In this document: positions 24,670-31,441 of the stretch, piece after piece
How positions within the stretch are numbered: the stretch's first letter is position 1
How the letters are laid out: every line of letters begins with the position of its first letter
Assembly (NCBI GenBank): GCA_036280295.1
Contig: DASURA010000070.1
Span: 1 to 64,000, forward strand
Length of the DNA stretch: 64,000 nt
Direction of reading: 5' to 3'
From: AWTP1-13 sp036280295
GTDB taxonomy: Bacteria > Pseudomonadota > Alphaproteobacteria > Rhizobiales > Hyphomicrobiaceae
Notes under the pieces: generated by a model
What the model saw: the letters and a program-made list of their open reading frames with translations, nothing else
Database searches by the model: none
What the model was told of the DNA's origin: nothing
Made by a program: the position numbers and the translations under genes

Positions 24670-25407
24670 ATGGTCAACCCGTCACCGTCGCACATCTTGA
24701 TCATCGAGGACGATGCCAAGGTTCGGCTTCTGCTCCGCCGCTGCTTCGAGAGCGAAGGCTTCCGCGTCAGCGAGGCCGGGTCCGGGGTAGAGGCGATCAA
24801 ACGTGTTGACGCCGCCACGTTCGATCTCGTCACGCTCGACCTCCAGCTGCCCGACGGCGATGGGTTTGCCGTCGGTCGCGAGATCCGCGCAAGGTCGGCG
24901 GTGCCCATCATCATGGTGACCGGCAAGGGCGACACCATCGACCGGGTCGTAGGTCTGGAGCTCGGCGCCGACGACTACATCACCAAGCCGTTCCAGCTGC
25001 GCGAGGTCGTGGCGAGAATTCGCGCCGTGCTGCGCCGCACGGCCGCCGGCGGGCTCAGGGCAGCAGCGGCGGGTGCGGCTGGCGGAGATGCCATCCTTGC
25101 CTTCGAGGGATGGGTGCTGGATGTTCCGAAGCGGGAGCTCAGATCAGGTGCTGGTGCAATCTGCGACCTCACGACCAGCGAGTTCGACCTGCTCAAGGTG
25201 TTCGCGACCCACGCCAACCGCGCGCTGTCGCGCGACCAGATCATGGACTTGCTACGTGGGCACGACTGGACCCCGACGGACCGAAGCATCGACAACCTTG
25301 TCATGCGGCTGCGTCGGAAGATAGAGCCGGATGTCGAGCATCCCAGGTTGATCAAGAGCGTGCGCGGCGTCGGCTACTGTCTTGCAGCAACGGTCAGCTC
25401 ACCCTGA
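24670..25407 (+). CDS. OmpR/PhoB-family response regulator
   Basis: 245 aa. Receiver domain at 1-125 with the acidic pair (IIEDD, 12-15), phospho-acceptor Asp57 (LVTLDLQLPDGDG), the switch Thr in MVTGKGD and Lys in ITKPFQ. A 25-residue Gly/Ala linker (TAAGGLRAAAAGAAGG) leads to a winged-helix effector with DLTTSEFDLLKVFATHANRA and the terminal SVRGVGYCL. No histidine kinase gene is next to it, so it is an orphan here. The 300 bp upstream hold only a distant imperfect box. Its targets cannot be told. Confidence 0.9.
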   Translation: MVNPSPSHILIIEDDAKVRLLLRRCFESEGFRVSEAGSGVEAIKRVDAATFDLVTLDLQLPDGDGFAVGREIRARSAVPIIMVTGKGDTIDRVVGLELGADDYITKPFQLREVVARIRAVLRRTAAGGLRAAAAGAAGGDAILAFEGWVLDVPKRELRSGAGAICDLTTSEFDLLKVFATHANRALSRDQIMDLLRGHDWTPTDRSIDNLVMRLRRKIEPDVEHPRLIKSVRGVGYCLAATVSSP

Positions 25408-25447
25408 AGCCGCGGACAGATTCGGCGCTCGACCATCGGCGAACTCG

Positions 25448-26284
25448 TTAGTGGGAAAACAGGGTTGGCACCGTCATATGCTTGGCGATATGGCGGGTGA
25501 CGCCTCCAAATACCAACTCGCGCATGCGTGAATGTCCGTAAGCGCCCATCACCAGCAGATCGGCACCCATGTCGGTCAGGCGGGAGAGAATCTCATCGCC
25601 GACGCTGATATCCCCGGCAACTGAGGTACGCACGCTCGCCTTGATGCCGTGGCGCGCGAGCGCGACGACGATCCCCTTATCGGCTGAAGCACCGTTGCGG
25701 CCACGGCTGTCTTCTTCGATCTCCAGGATCTGCACCTGCTCCGCCTGCTTGAGGATCGGTAACGCGTCGAAGACGGCGCGTGCCGCTTCCCTGCTCGCCT
25801 TCCAGGCGATGACGACGTTGCGGCCGACATTCGCATAGCGGCCGATGTAGGGCACGACGAGCACAGGCCGCCCGCTCCCGAGCGCCACGTGCTCAGCGAT
25901 GTCCTGGAAAGGCGTGGAGTCCCAGTCAGGATCGGTCTGACCGACGATGGTCAGGTCCGCAGATTGACTGTGGTCTATCACGACGGCGATGGGGTCAATA
26001 TGTGGCCCCTTCTCGGCACGCCACTCGGCCACCAGCGGCGCGTTCGCGGTCATGCGCGAGAAGATGTCCGCGATCTCCTTGGTTTCCTGTTGTTGGGCGG
26101 CGGCCACGGCCTTCAGCACCTCCGATCCGTATGGCACAGGAACAGGGGGGGCCGGTACGCCGGCATACGCGTGCATCCCGATGAGGTGGCCGTTGTTGCG
26201 GCCCGCCAGCCGAACGGCGGGCTCAAGAATAGCCTCCGCATGGCGCTTGTCGTTCAGGTAGGCCAGGATCGTTTTGTAGGACAT
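25448..26284 (-). CDS. two-domain universal stress protein
   Basis: 278 aa with two Usp folds. The N-terminal domain starts MSYKTILAYLNDKRHAEAIL and holds DLTIVGQ; the C-terminal domain begins NVVIAWKASREAARAVFDAL and closes with LLVMGAYGHSRMRELVFGGV and PTLFSH. The terminal GAYGHSR...FGG is the nucleotide-binding type of loop in long Usps. The box at 26343 is 58 bp upstream. It is a distant paralogue of the gene at 27989 and of the truncated one at 22476. Confidence 0.9.
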   Translation of the reverse strand: MSYKTILAYLNDKRHAEAILEPAVRLAGRNNGHLIGMHAYAGVPAPPVPVPYGSEVLKAVAAAQQQETKEIADIFSRMTANAPLVAEWRAEKGPHIDPIAVVIDHSQSADLTIVGQTDPDWDSTPFQDIAEHVALGSGRPVLVVPYIGRYANVGRNVVIAWKASREAARAVFDALPILKQAEQVQILEIEEDSRGRNGASADKGIVVALARHGIKASVRTSVAGDISVGDEILSRLTDMGADLLVMGAYGHSRMRELVFGGVTRHIAKHMTVPTLFSH

Positions 26285-26342
26285 GGACTTGCCCTCAACG
26301 GTGACAGAAAGCGCATAATGAGGTTAACGGCGTTCTTCTTCA

Positions 26343-26356
26343 TTGACGCTGATCAA
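26343..26356. promoter_or_regulatory. FixK/FNR-type box TTGACGCTGATCAA
   Basis: 58 bp upstream of the Usp start at 26284. Together with the box at 26409 it makes a divergent operator pair 52 bp apart, the same arrangement as at 12568/12633. Confidence 0.75.
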
Positions 26357-26408
26357 CTTCAAGGAAGGGGGCCCTCTCGCGAAATGTGGATCGAAACGGT
26401 GCCAAGAG

Positions 26409-26422
26409 TTGATCGCGGTCAA
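26409..26422. promoter_or_regulatory. FixK/FNR-type box TTGATCGCGGTCAA
   Basis: 47 bp upstream of the small DUF6455-like gene starting at 26470. Confidence 0.75.
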
Positions 26423-26469
26423 CACGGGCGCTGCCGATGGGATCACCATGGTTGAGGTCGGAGGATGCC

Positions 26470-26739
26470 ATGTCAGTTTCCGAGCCGAAATCGGCGCCCG
26501 CCGTCTCATACGTGTCAAAGTTGCGGGCATGGTGGCGCAAGCGCAGCGAGCTGGACTCGATGGAGCGATGCGAGCTGGAGCGGATCGCCGGCGAGCTCGG
26601 TATGACCGGGTCGGAGCTCAAGGAGCTGGCCGAGCGCGGTTCGCATACGGCCGATCAACTTCACGAACGCATGCGCCTGCTTGGCATAACGGCTGCTGAG
26701 GTGGAGCGGGTTGCGGATGGTCTGATGCAAAGATCTTGA
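26470..26739 (+). CDS. small helical protein, DUF6455-like
   Basis: 89 aa. The core reads SMERCELERIAGELGMTGSE then LKELAERGSHTADQLHERM, a pair of helices as in DUF6455 proteins that occur beside low-oxygen genes in Alphaproteobacteria. It lacks the C-terminal cysteine pairs some relatives have. The ATG at 26470 has GGAGGATGCC upstream. It is under its own box (47 bp). The CBS gene follows by 183 bp on the same strand. Function unknown. Confidence 0.65.
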   Translation: MSVSEPKSAPAVSYVSKLRAWWRKRSELDSMERCELERIAGELGMTGSELKELAERGSHTADQLHERMRLLGITAAEVERVADGLMQRS

Positions 26740-26922
26740 GCGAACGTGCGCGCGCTGCGATCAAAAGAGCAGATGCAAGAAGGACATGGCGACGCGCCCG
26801 CAAAACCCGCCCTGGGGCGGCTACTGTCCGAATGCGTCCGCACTCACCTCAGTGAAGTGTGCCCTCCGCCACTATCCGGGATAACAAGGTCCGGGGCGGC
26901 GGGTCGACAGAAGGACATCGCC

Positions 26923-27381
26923 ATGCAAGCTAGCACACGGATAGGTGGGGCAATGTACCGCTTTCTGGATTGCACCGTCGACAAATACATGTCCCGGGAA
27001 GTCGAGACCGTGACGCGCAACGCCACGTTGCGTGAACTCGAAGTCCTGTTTGAGAGGCACGACTTCAACGCCTTTCCCGTGCTGGAGAACGGGAGCGTGC
27101 TGGGCCTTGTCACCAAGTTTGATCTTCTCAGGTCCTTTGCCTTCACGACCAGCCAGGTGGTGCCGCACTACGACGAGTTGATGAGACGCACAGTGGGCGA
27201 GGTGATGACCGAGGCGGTGGTGCACGTCGAGCCAGCGGTGCCACTCACGCGCGTGCTGCAGTTGATGGTGAGCCTTAAGGCGCGCAGCTTGCCCGTGTTG
27301 GATAGCAATCGCAAACTGGTGGGCATGATCTCGCGTGAGGACATCATGCGGGCGCTTAGGGAGTCGACGCAGCGAACCTGA
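26923..27381 (+). CDS. CBS-domain protein (one Bateman pair)
   Basis: 152 aa with two CBS motifs: YMSREVETVTRNATLRELEV...GLVTKFDLL (about residues 20-80) and VMTEAVVHVEPAVPL...LVGMISREDIM (about 90-147). Such pairs bind adenine nucleotides and sense energy state. The ATG at 26923 has AAGGA 8 nt upstream. It has no fused effector domain, so it may act on a partner protein. It follows the DUF6455-like gene, and the two probably share the promoter at 26409. Confidence 0.87.
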   Translation: MQASTRIGGAMYRFLDCTVDKYMSREVETVTRNATLRELEVLFERHDFNAFPVLENGSVLGLVTKFDLLRSFAFTTSQVVPHYDELMRRTVGEVMTEAVVHVEPAVPLTRVLQLMVSLKARSLPVLDSNRKLVGMISREDIMRALRESTQRT

Positions 27382-27439
27382 CACCGCAGTCTCGGTCAAT
27401 GAAGCCCCTTGCGGGCGAGAGGGCCGGCCTCCGGCGGTC

Positions 27440-27750
27440 TCACTTGAGGGACTGGATGTAGTCAACGACATCCCTGATTTCATTGAGCTCGAGAGGTATC
27501 GCCGGCATGGGATGCCGAGGCGTCATGATGTGGGCTTGGATGCTTTCCGCCGTTCGAGGCCGTTGAGCGAGAGTCCTAAAGCTCGGCACGTCGGTGCCCA
27601 TGACCGTGCCGCCTTGACGACCATCGATCGCATGACAGCCGGCACACGCACGTTCGGCGATGTCCTTGCCTCGCATAACCGAGGCCTGTGTCTGGCCGTG
27701 AACGGTGGCCCCAGAAGGCGATAGCGGCCGCGGCCAGCAACGTGCAAAGC
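27440..27750 (-). pseudogene. small c-type cytochrome with frameshifted signal peptide
   Basis: The frame ending at 27440 encodes RGKDIAERACAGCHAIDG (heme motif CAGCH), a Met-containing MTPRHPMPAIPL loop and DVVDYIQSLK, a complete class I mini-cytochrome of about 78 aa. The export signal (LCTLLAAAAIAFWG) is upstream at about 27690-27750 but in a different frame. One base separates the frames. Starting at the internal ATG (27676) would give a cytoplasmic product that could not receive heme. An imperfect FixK-type box lies about 70 bp further upstream. A recent pseudogene is most likely; a sequencing slip is possible. Confidence 0.6.
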
Positions 27751-27818
27751 GCCTTGCTACTGGTTGGCCTTGGTCATTTCAGCTTGATTCCCATCGAAAC
27801 CAAGTAGCCGTGGTGCGT

Positions 27819-27832
27819 GTGATCTGCGTCAA
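27819..27832. promoter_or_regulatory. imperfect FixK/FNR-type box GTGATCTGCGTCAA
   Basis: One mismatch from TTGA-N6-TCAA, upstream of the frameshifted mini-cytochrome c gene. Confidence 0.5.
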
Positions 27833-27988
27833 AGATGCCGTACGAGGACGGAAAAGCAGGTTTCCAGGTAAGGAACCCAGGCGGGCGGCGTGAGTAGGCG
27901 GACCTCGGTTGAAGGCTTGCCCATCTTCTTCATCCGCGAAATGCGCGCTGAATCTTTTCCCAGCCGAGCGGAATGCAGGCGCCCTGCA

Positions 27989-28858
27989 TCAGGGCATGAG
28001 AAAGACCGGGCAATGCGCGCCTTCGATTGCACTCCGCGTGCAGCCGCCGAACACGGCCTCACGCAGACGGTGATGACCGTAGGCGCCCATCACCATGAGA
28101 TCAGCGTTGTGGGCACGAGCGGCCGCGAACAGGGCATCGGCGGTCGACCGCCCGTCGCGATCGAGAACGTTTGCTTCCGCGGCTATGCCGTTCCAGGCCA
28201 GCTCATGCACGATCTCGTTGACGGGTTCCGAAAGAGTTTCGCCGCGGTCTTCGTTGACACTGACAACGACAACGCGTCCCGCTTTCGCCAGGAGAGGCAT
28301 TGCGGCCGAGACCGCTCGGGCCGCATCGCGCGTCTCCTTCCAGCACACCATGGCGACTTGGACTGCGTGCATCGGAGCTTCGGTCGGAGGAACAAGCAAG
28401 GGTCGCCCGCACCCGACCAACAGTGACTCCAGACGATCCGGCGGAAGTCCATCGAGGCCGCTCGGACGTGCCATGACGATGAGATCGCTATGACGCGCGT
28501 GAAACAGCAGGCGCTGCATCGCCTCGCCCTCGTCGAGGCGCCAGCGCGCTGTGACGGAGTGCGCTACGCGGGGTGTCCCGACCATTTCGATGCCGTTGCT
28601 CTCGCAGAACTCGCGTACATGACGTTCCGCCTGCATGGATCGCTGCTTGCCCCTGCTCGCGAGCGCATCGAGCGCGCCGCTGAGCCCCGCGCCTCTGGCG
28701 AATTCGACGTGCGGCGTGTGGACGGCGGCATCCGCCGCAGCAACGCGGACGTGCAGGAATTCCAGGTGTGCGGAAAGCGGGCGCGCTACGGCCAGCGCCG
28801 TCTTGAGGATCACGGCATCGGCGTCGCTGCCGCCGACGGGGACCAAGATCGTTTTCAT
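27989..28858 (-). CDS. two-domain universal stress protein
   Basis: 289 aa. The N-terminal domain (MKTILVPVGGSDADAVILKT, SDLIVMARP) and C-terminal domain (AMVCWKETRDAARAVSAAMP, ADLMVMGAYGHHRLREAVFG, then CPVFLMP) both have the Usp fold. GAYGHHR...FGG marks the nucleotide loop of the second domain. Compared with the gene at 25448 the first domain is longer and Ala/His-rich. No box was seen within 150 bp upstream. Usps of this size are often found alone beside FNR-controlled genes. Confidence 0.88.
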   Translation of the reverse strand: MKTILVPVGGSDADAVILKTALAVARPLSAHLEFLHVRVAAADAAVHTPHVEFARGAGLSGALDALASRGKQRSMQAERHVREFCESNGIEMVGTPRVAHSVTARWRLDEGEAMQRLLFHARHSDLIVMARPSGLDGLPPDRLESLLVGCGRPLLVPPTEAPMHAVQVAMVCWKETRDAARAVSAAMPLLAKAGRVVVVSVNEDRGETLSEPVNEIVHELAWNGIAAEANVLDRDGRSTADALFAAARAHNADLMVMGAYGHHRLREAVFGGCTRSAIEGAHCPVFLMP

Positions 28859-28913
28859 ATGTCGTCCCTTTGTGGTGGTTGAGCGCTGCAGAGCAGGTCG
28901 GCCCCGATTCTTT

Positions 28914-29264
28914 CTACCTTTGCTGAAGACAGCAGAGCGGCAGCACCTGGGCAGCGACGTGCTGCTGCTCGGGGCTCAACACGTCCATCAGCGCCCGTCC
29001 GGCCTGACTGACCTGCGCCAGGGCAGCCAATCGTTCGGCAAGTGCGCCGAAGGGCTCGTCGCGGCTTGCATTGCGGCCTGCCATTCTCCGATGGTTGCCC
29101 GAAAGGGTGTCGGCGAACACTGACCACGCGCCGACCTGATCAGCGGCTATGCACAGCTTGGCTTTGAGATCGGCGGCATAGGAATCCACCCCCGGCCGGG
29201 ATCCACTCGCCGCGAGATTGTGCGCCATCGTCGTGCCTGAGGCGCGAATTGCAGGGGCTCGCAT
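28914..29264 (-). CDS. Spy/CpxP-like LTxxQ protein
   Basis: 116 aa. The region VDSYAADLKAKLCIAADQVG, FADTLSGNHRRM and DVLSPEQQHVAAQVLPLCC resembles the paired helices of Spy/CpxP periplasmic chaperones, with the LTxxQ-like LSPEQQ. The N-terminus (MRAPAIRASGTTMAHNLA) is not a convincing signal peptide, so the start or export is uncertain. The ATG at 29264 has GGAGCC upstream and lies 2 bp after the stop of the small membrane protein, so the two are co-translated downstream of the Crp/Fnr gene. Confidence 0.6.
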   Translation of the reverse strand: MRAPAIRASGTTMAHNLAASGSRPGVDSYAADLKAKLCIAADQVGAWSVFADTLSGNHRRMAGRNASRDEPFGALAERLAALAQVSQAGRALMDVLSPEQQHVAAQVLPLCCLQQR

Positions 29265-29266
29265 CG

Positions 29267-29467
29267 TTACAGGCTCCAGCCCTGCGAGAGGATCAGAAAC
29301 GCGGCGCACGAGACGCCAGCGAGGGCGAAGGCGAGGGCGATGTTTTCCACATTGACGCGCGATGATACAGGGTCGGCCATCACCGCCCGCGTATAGCATC
29401 GAGGCGCGCGCCGGCGAGCAACATCGTCCACCACGTCTCTGTCGAGGCCTTGGGTGTCGATCGACAT
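29267..29467 (-). CDS. small single-span membrane protein
   Basis: 66 aa; a charged N-terminal half is followed by one membrane helix (NIALAFALAGVSCAAFLILS). No named family. It stands between the regulator gene (26 bp upstream) and the Spy-like gene (2 bp downstream), so it is probably co-transcribed with both. Which of its two in-frame ATGs (29467 or the codon before ADPVSSRV) is used is open. Confidence 0.5.
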   Translation of the reverse strand: MSIDTQGLDRDVVDDVARRRAPRCYTRAVMADPVSSRVNVENIALAFALAGVSCAAFLILSQGWSL

Positions 29468-29493
29468 GGGGTCGCTCCGGTTGCCTCTTAGAT

Positions 29494-30171
29494 CTAGTCA
29501 TCCTCGCCGGCGGCGAGGCTTTCCAGCTGGTCGAGGTCGACAAGCCTGACGCGGCTGCTCTGCGGCAGCTCGATCAGACCCATAGTCCTGAGCTTGGTGA
29601 ACGTGCGGCTCACGGTCTCGATGGTGAGGCCCAGGAAGTCGCCGATGTCGGCGCGCGTCATCGGCAGCTCGAAGTGGCACGGATCCTGTCCGTTGCGCTC
29701 GCTGCGGCGCGAGAAGGCCAGCAGAAAGCTGACGACCCTCTCGGTGGCGCTGCGCTGCCCCGTGGTGAGCATGAGATCCCGGGTTGCGGCGAGCTCGCGC
29801 GCCACTGCCTCGTACAGCCTGAAGCCCAGTGCGGGATCGCTGGAAGCGGCACGATACAGCGTCGTGACACCCAGGCAGCGCAGCCGGGTCGGCTTGATCG
29901 CCTGGGCGTTCATCACGTGCTCGCCCTGGGCGCCGAGACCGATCAGATCGCCGGGATAGGCGAAGCCCACGATCTGGCGGCGCCCGTCCGCCAGCACTTT
30001 GTAGAGCGCGACCGCCCCGGTCTCGACGCGGAACACGTGGGTGGTGGGGTCACCCTCGACAAACACGAACTCCTTGGCCTCGACGCGGCGCAGTGCGGCA
30101 TGCGCCATGGTCTGGTCGAGACCGCCAACCGGGCGGGCGGCGATGGCGGGTTGGAAAGAGTGCGTCTGCAT
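29494..30171 (-). CDS. Crp/Fnr-family transcription regulator, FixK-like
   Basis: 225 aa. A cyclic-nucleotide-type sensor barrel at 25-115 (FVFVEGDPTTHVFRVETGAV, IVGFAYPGDLIGL), a dimer helix and a winged helix with the recognition segment GLTIETVSRTFTKL (181-194). Glu185, Ser188 and Arg189 match the E-xx-S-R contacts of FNR, which read TTGA half-sites, exactly the half-site repeated through this window. Cysteines occur only at 99 and 165; the N-terminal cluster ligands of FNR are absent, so it should not hold a [4Fe-4S] sensor and is closer to FixK or Dnr. The ATG at 30171 follows AAGGAG. A box only 23 bp upstream suggests self-repression. It probably controls most genes between 6 and 52 kb (inference). 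Confidence 0.9.
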   Translation of the reverse strand: MQTHSFQPAIAARPVGGLDQTMAHAALRRVEAKEFVFVEGDPTTHVFRVETGAVALYKVLADGRRQIVGFAYPGDLIGLGAQGEHVMNAQAIKPTRLRCLGVTTLYRAASSDPALGFRLYEAVARELAATRDLMLTTGQRSATERVVSFLLAFSRRSERNGQDPCHFELPMTRADIGDFLGLTIETVSRTFTKLRTMGLIELPQSSRVRLVDLDQLESLAAGEDD

Positions 30172-30194
30172 GGGGCGGGCTCCTTGCGAGTGCG

Positions 30195-30208
30195 TTGAGC
30201 CCAATCAA
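30195..30208. promoter_or_regulatory. FixK/FNR-type box TTGAGCCCAATCAA before the regulator gene
   Basis: Ends 23 bp before the regulator start codon at 30171, too close for an activator site at -41. A repressor or autoregulatory operator is more likely. Confidence 0.7.
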
Positions 30209-30720
30209 CCATCGTCCCGTCGCAGCTCTTCGCCAACTTTGCTAGAGCTTCGATAGAAATTGTAATGCTTTGTAACAGCGGAGCGCCTGGCTTTCGTACC
30301 CGTCGGGATCCAGTTGCGATTTGCCGAGCTGCCGCGAGGTCCAATGGGTAGCAGTCCGAATCGGCAATGTGCCGGGTTGCGGGCGATGGGCCGGGAGTTC
30401 CCTCCGGAACGAACCTCATCCTCGAGGCTGCAGATAGGGCCGCCAGGCTGCTTCGCGGCCATCACTGCACTCCGCGTGCAAATGATTTGGCAGCCTTCCG
30501 CGAAAATCGAGAGGCGCCAGCCGTGTGCGCCGTCACGATGCGCCCGCCCAGGCGCAGCAAAAAAAGTGATCCGGTTCGCCGCGGTTTGCCGACTTTGACC
30601 GCAGTCAAGGTGGCGATTCAGCTTTGAGGATTAGATTCCCGCAGTCTTCGGACGATGACAGTAGGGGGGAGTGCGATACTGCCGCGGCGGTGATCGCCCG
30701 CAGCATTCGCGTCAAGGCAG
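30209..30720. other. regulatory gap between the regulator gene and the ABC exporter operon
   Basis: About 510 bp without a supported gene. It holds the box at 30595 and the leader of the exporter operon. No hairpin terminator was recognised. Confidence 0.4.
30595..30608. promoter_or_regulatory. FixK/FNR-type box TTGACCGCAGTCAA
   Basis: 112 bp upstream of the ABC ATPase gene at 30721, the first gene of a three-gene exporter operon. Confidence 0.72.
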
Positions 30721-31437
30721 ATGACGGCGAGCGCTCGAAGTCTATTCCAGGTTCGAGGACTGACCAAAACGTACCGGACGTCTGCCGGCGAGGTCCGGGC
30801 CCTGCGCGGTGTGGACCTCGACATCCGCGCCGGCGAGACGCTCGTCTTGCTCGGCCCATCGGGATCGGGGAAGTCCACCCTGCTCAACATCCTGGGCGGA
30901 CTTGACCGCGCCACAAGCGGCCAGGTCCTGTTTCACGGAACCGACCTCGTCGAGGCGACCGATGCCGAGCTCACCGTCTATCGCCGGCGGTCGGTGGGCT
31001 TCATCTTCCAGTTCTTCAACCTGTCAGCGAGCCTGACCGCGGGGGAGAATGTCGAGCTGATCACGGAGATCGCGGACGACCCAATGCCTGCTGCGGAGGC
31101 GCTCGCGCTCGTTGGATTGGAGGACCGGATCGATCATTTCCCGGCGGAGCTGTCGGGCGGCCAGCAGCAGCGTGTGGCGGTGGCGCGCGCCATCGCGAAG
31201 CGCCCTGAGGTCCTGTTCTGCGACGAGCCTACGGGCTCGCTCGACAGCGCAAGCGGTGTGCGCGTCCTGCAGGCCATCGTGGATGTGGCGGCCCAGGTGG
31301 GCACCACGGCGATGATCATCACCCACAACGCGGTGGTCGCCGATATTGCCGATCGGATCGTGCGCTTTTCTGACGGTGGCGTGGTGGAGCTCGCCCAGAA
31401 CTCCGTCAAGCGCGCGCCGCGCGAGTTGACGTGGTAG
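30721..31437 (+). CDS. ABC exporter ATP-binding protein (LolD/MacB type)
   Basis: 238 aa. Walker A GPSGSGKST (around 45-53), Q-loop FQFFNL, signature LSGGQQQRVAVARAIA, Walker B VLFCDEPTGSLD and the switch His in ITHNAVV. It is of the LolD/MacB/DevA class that energises FtsX-type permeases. The next gene starts 4 bp after the stop, and a membrane-fusion gene follows, so this is the first gene of a complete periplasm-spanning exporter operon. The substrate is unknown. Confidence 0.92.
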   Translation: MTASARSLFQVRGLTKTYRTSAGEVRALRGVDLDIRAGETLVLLGPSGSGKSTLLNILGGLDRATSGQVLFHGTDLVEATDAELTVYRRRSVGFIFQFFNLSASLTAGENVELITEIADDPMPAAEALALVGLEDRIDHFPAELSGGQQQRVAVARAIAKRPEVLFCDEPTGSLDSASGVRVLQAIVDVAAQVGTTAMIITHNAVVADIADRIVRFSDGGVVELAQNSVKRAPRELTW

Positions 31438-31441
31438 CCCC

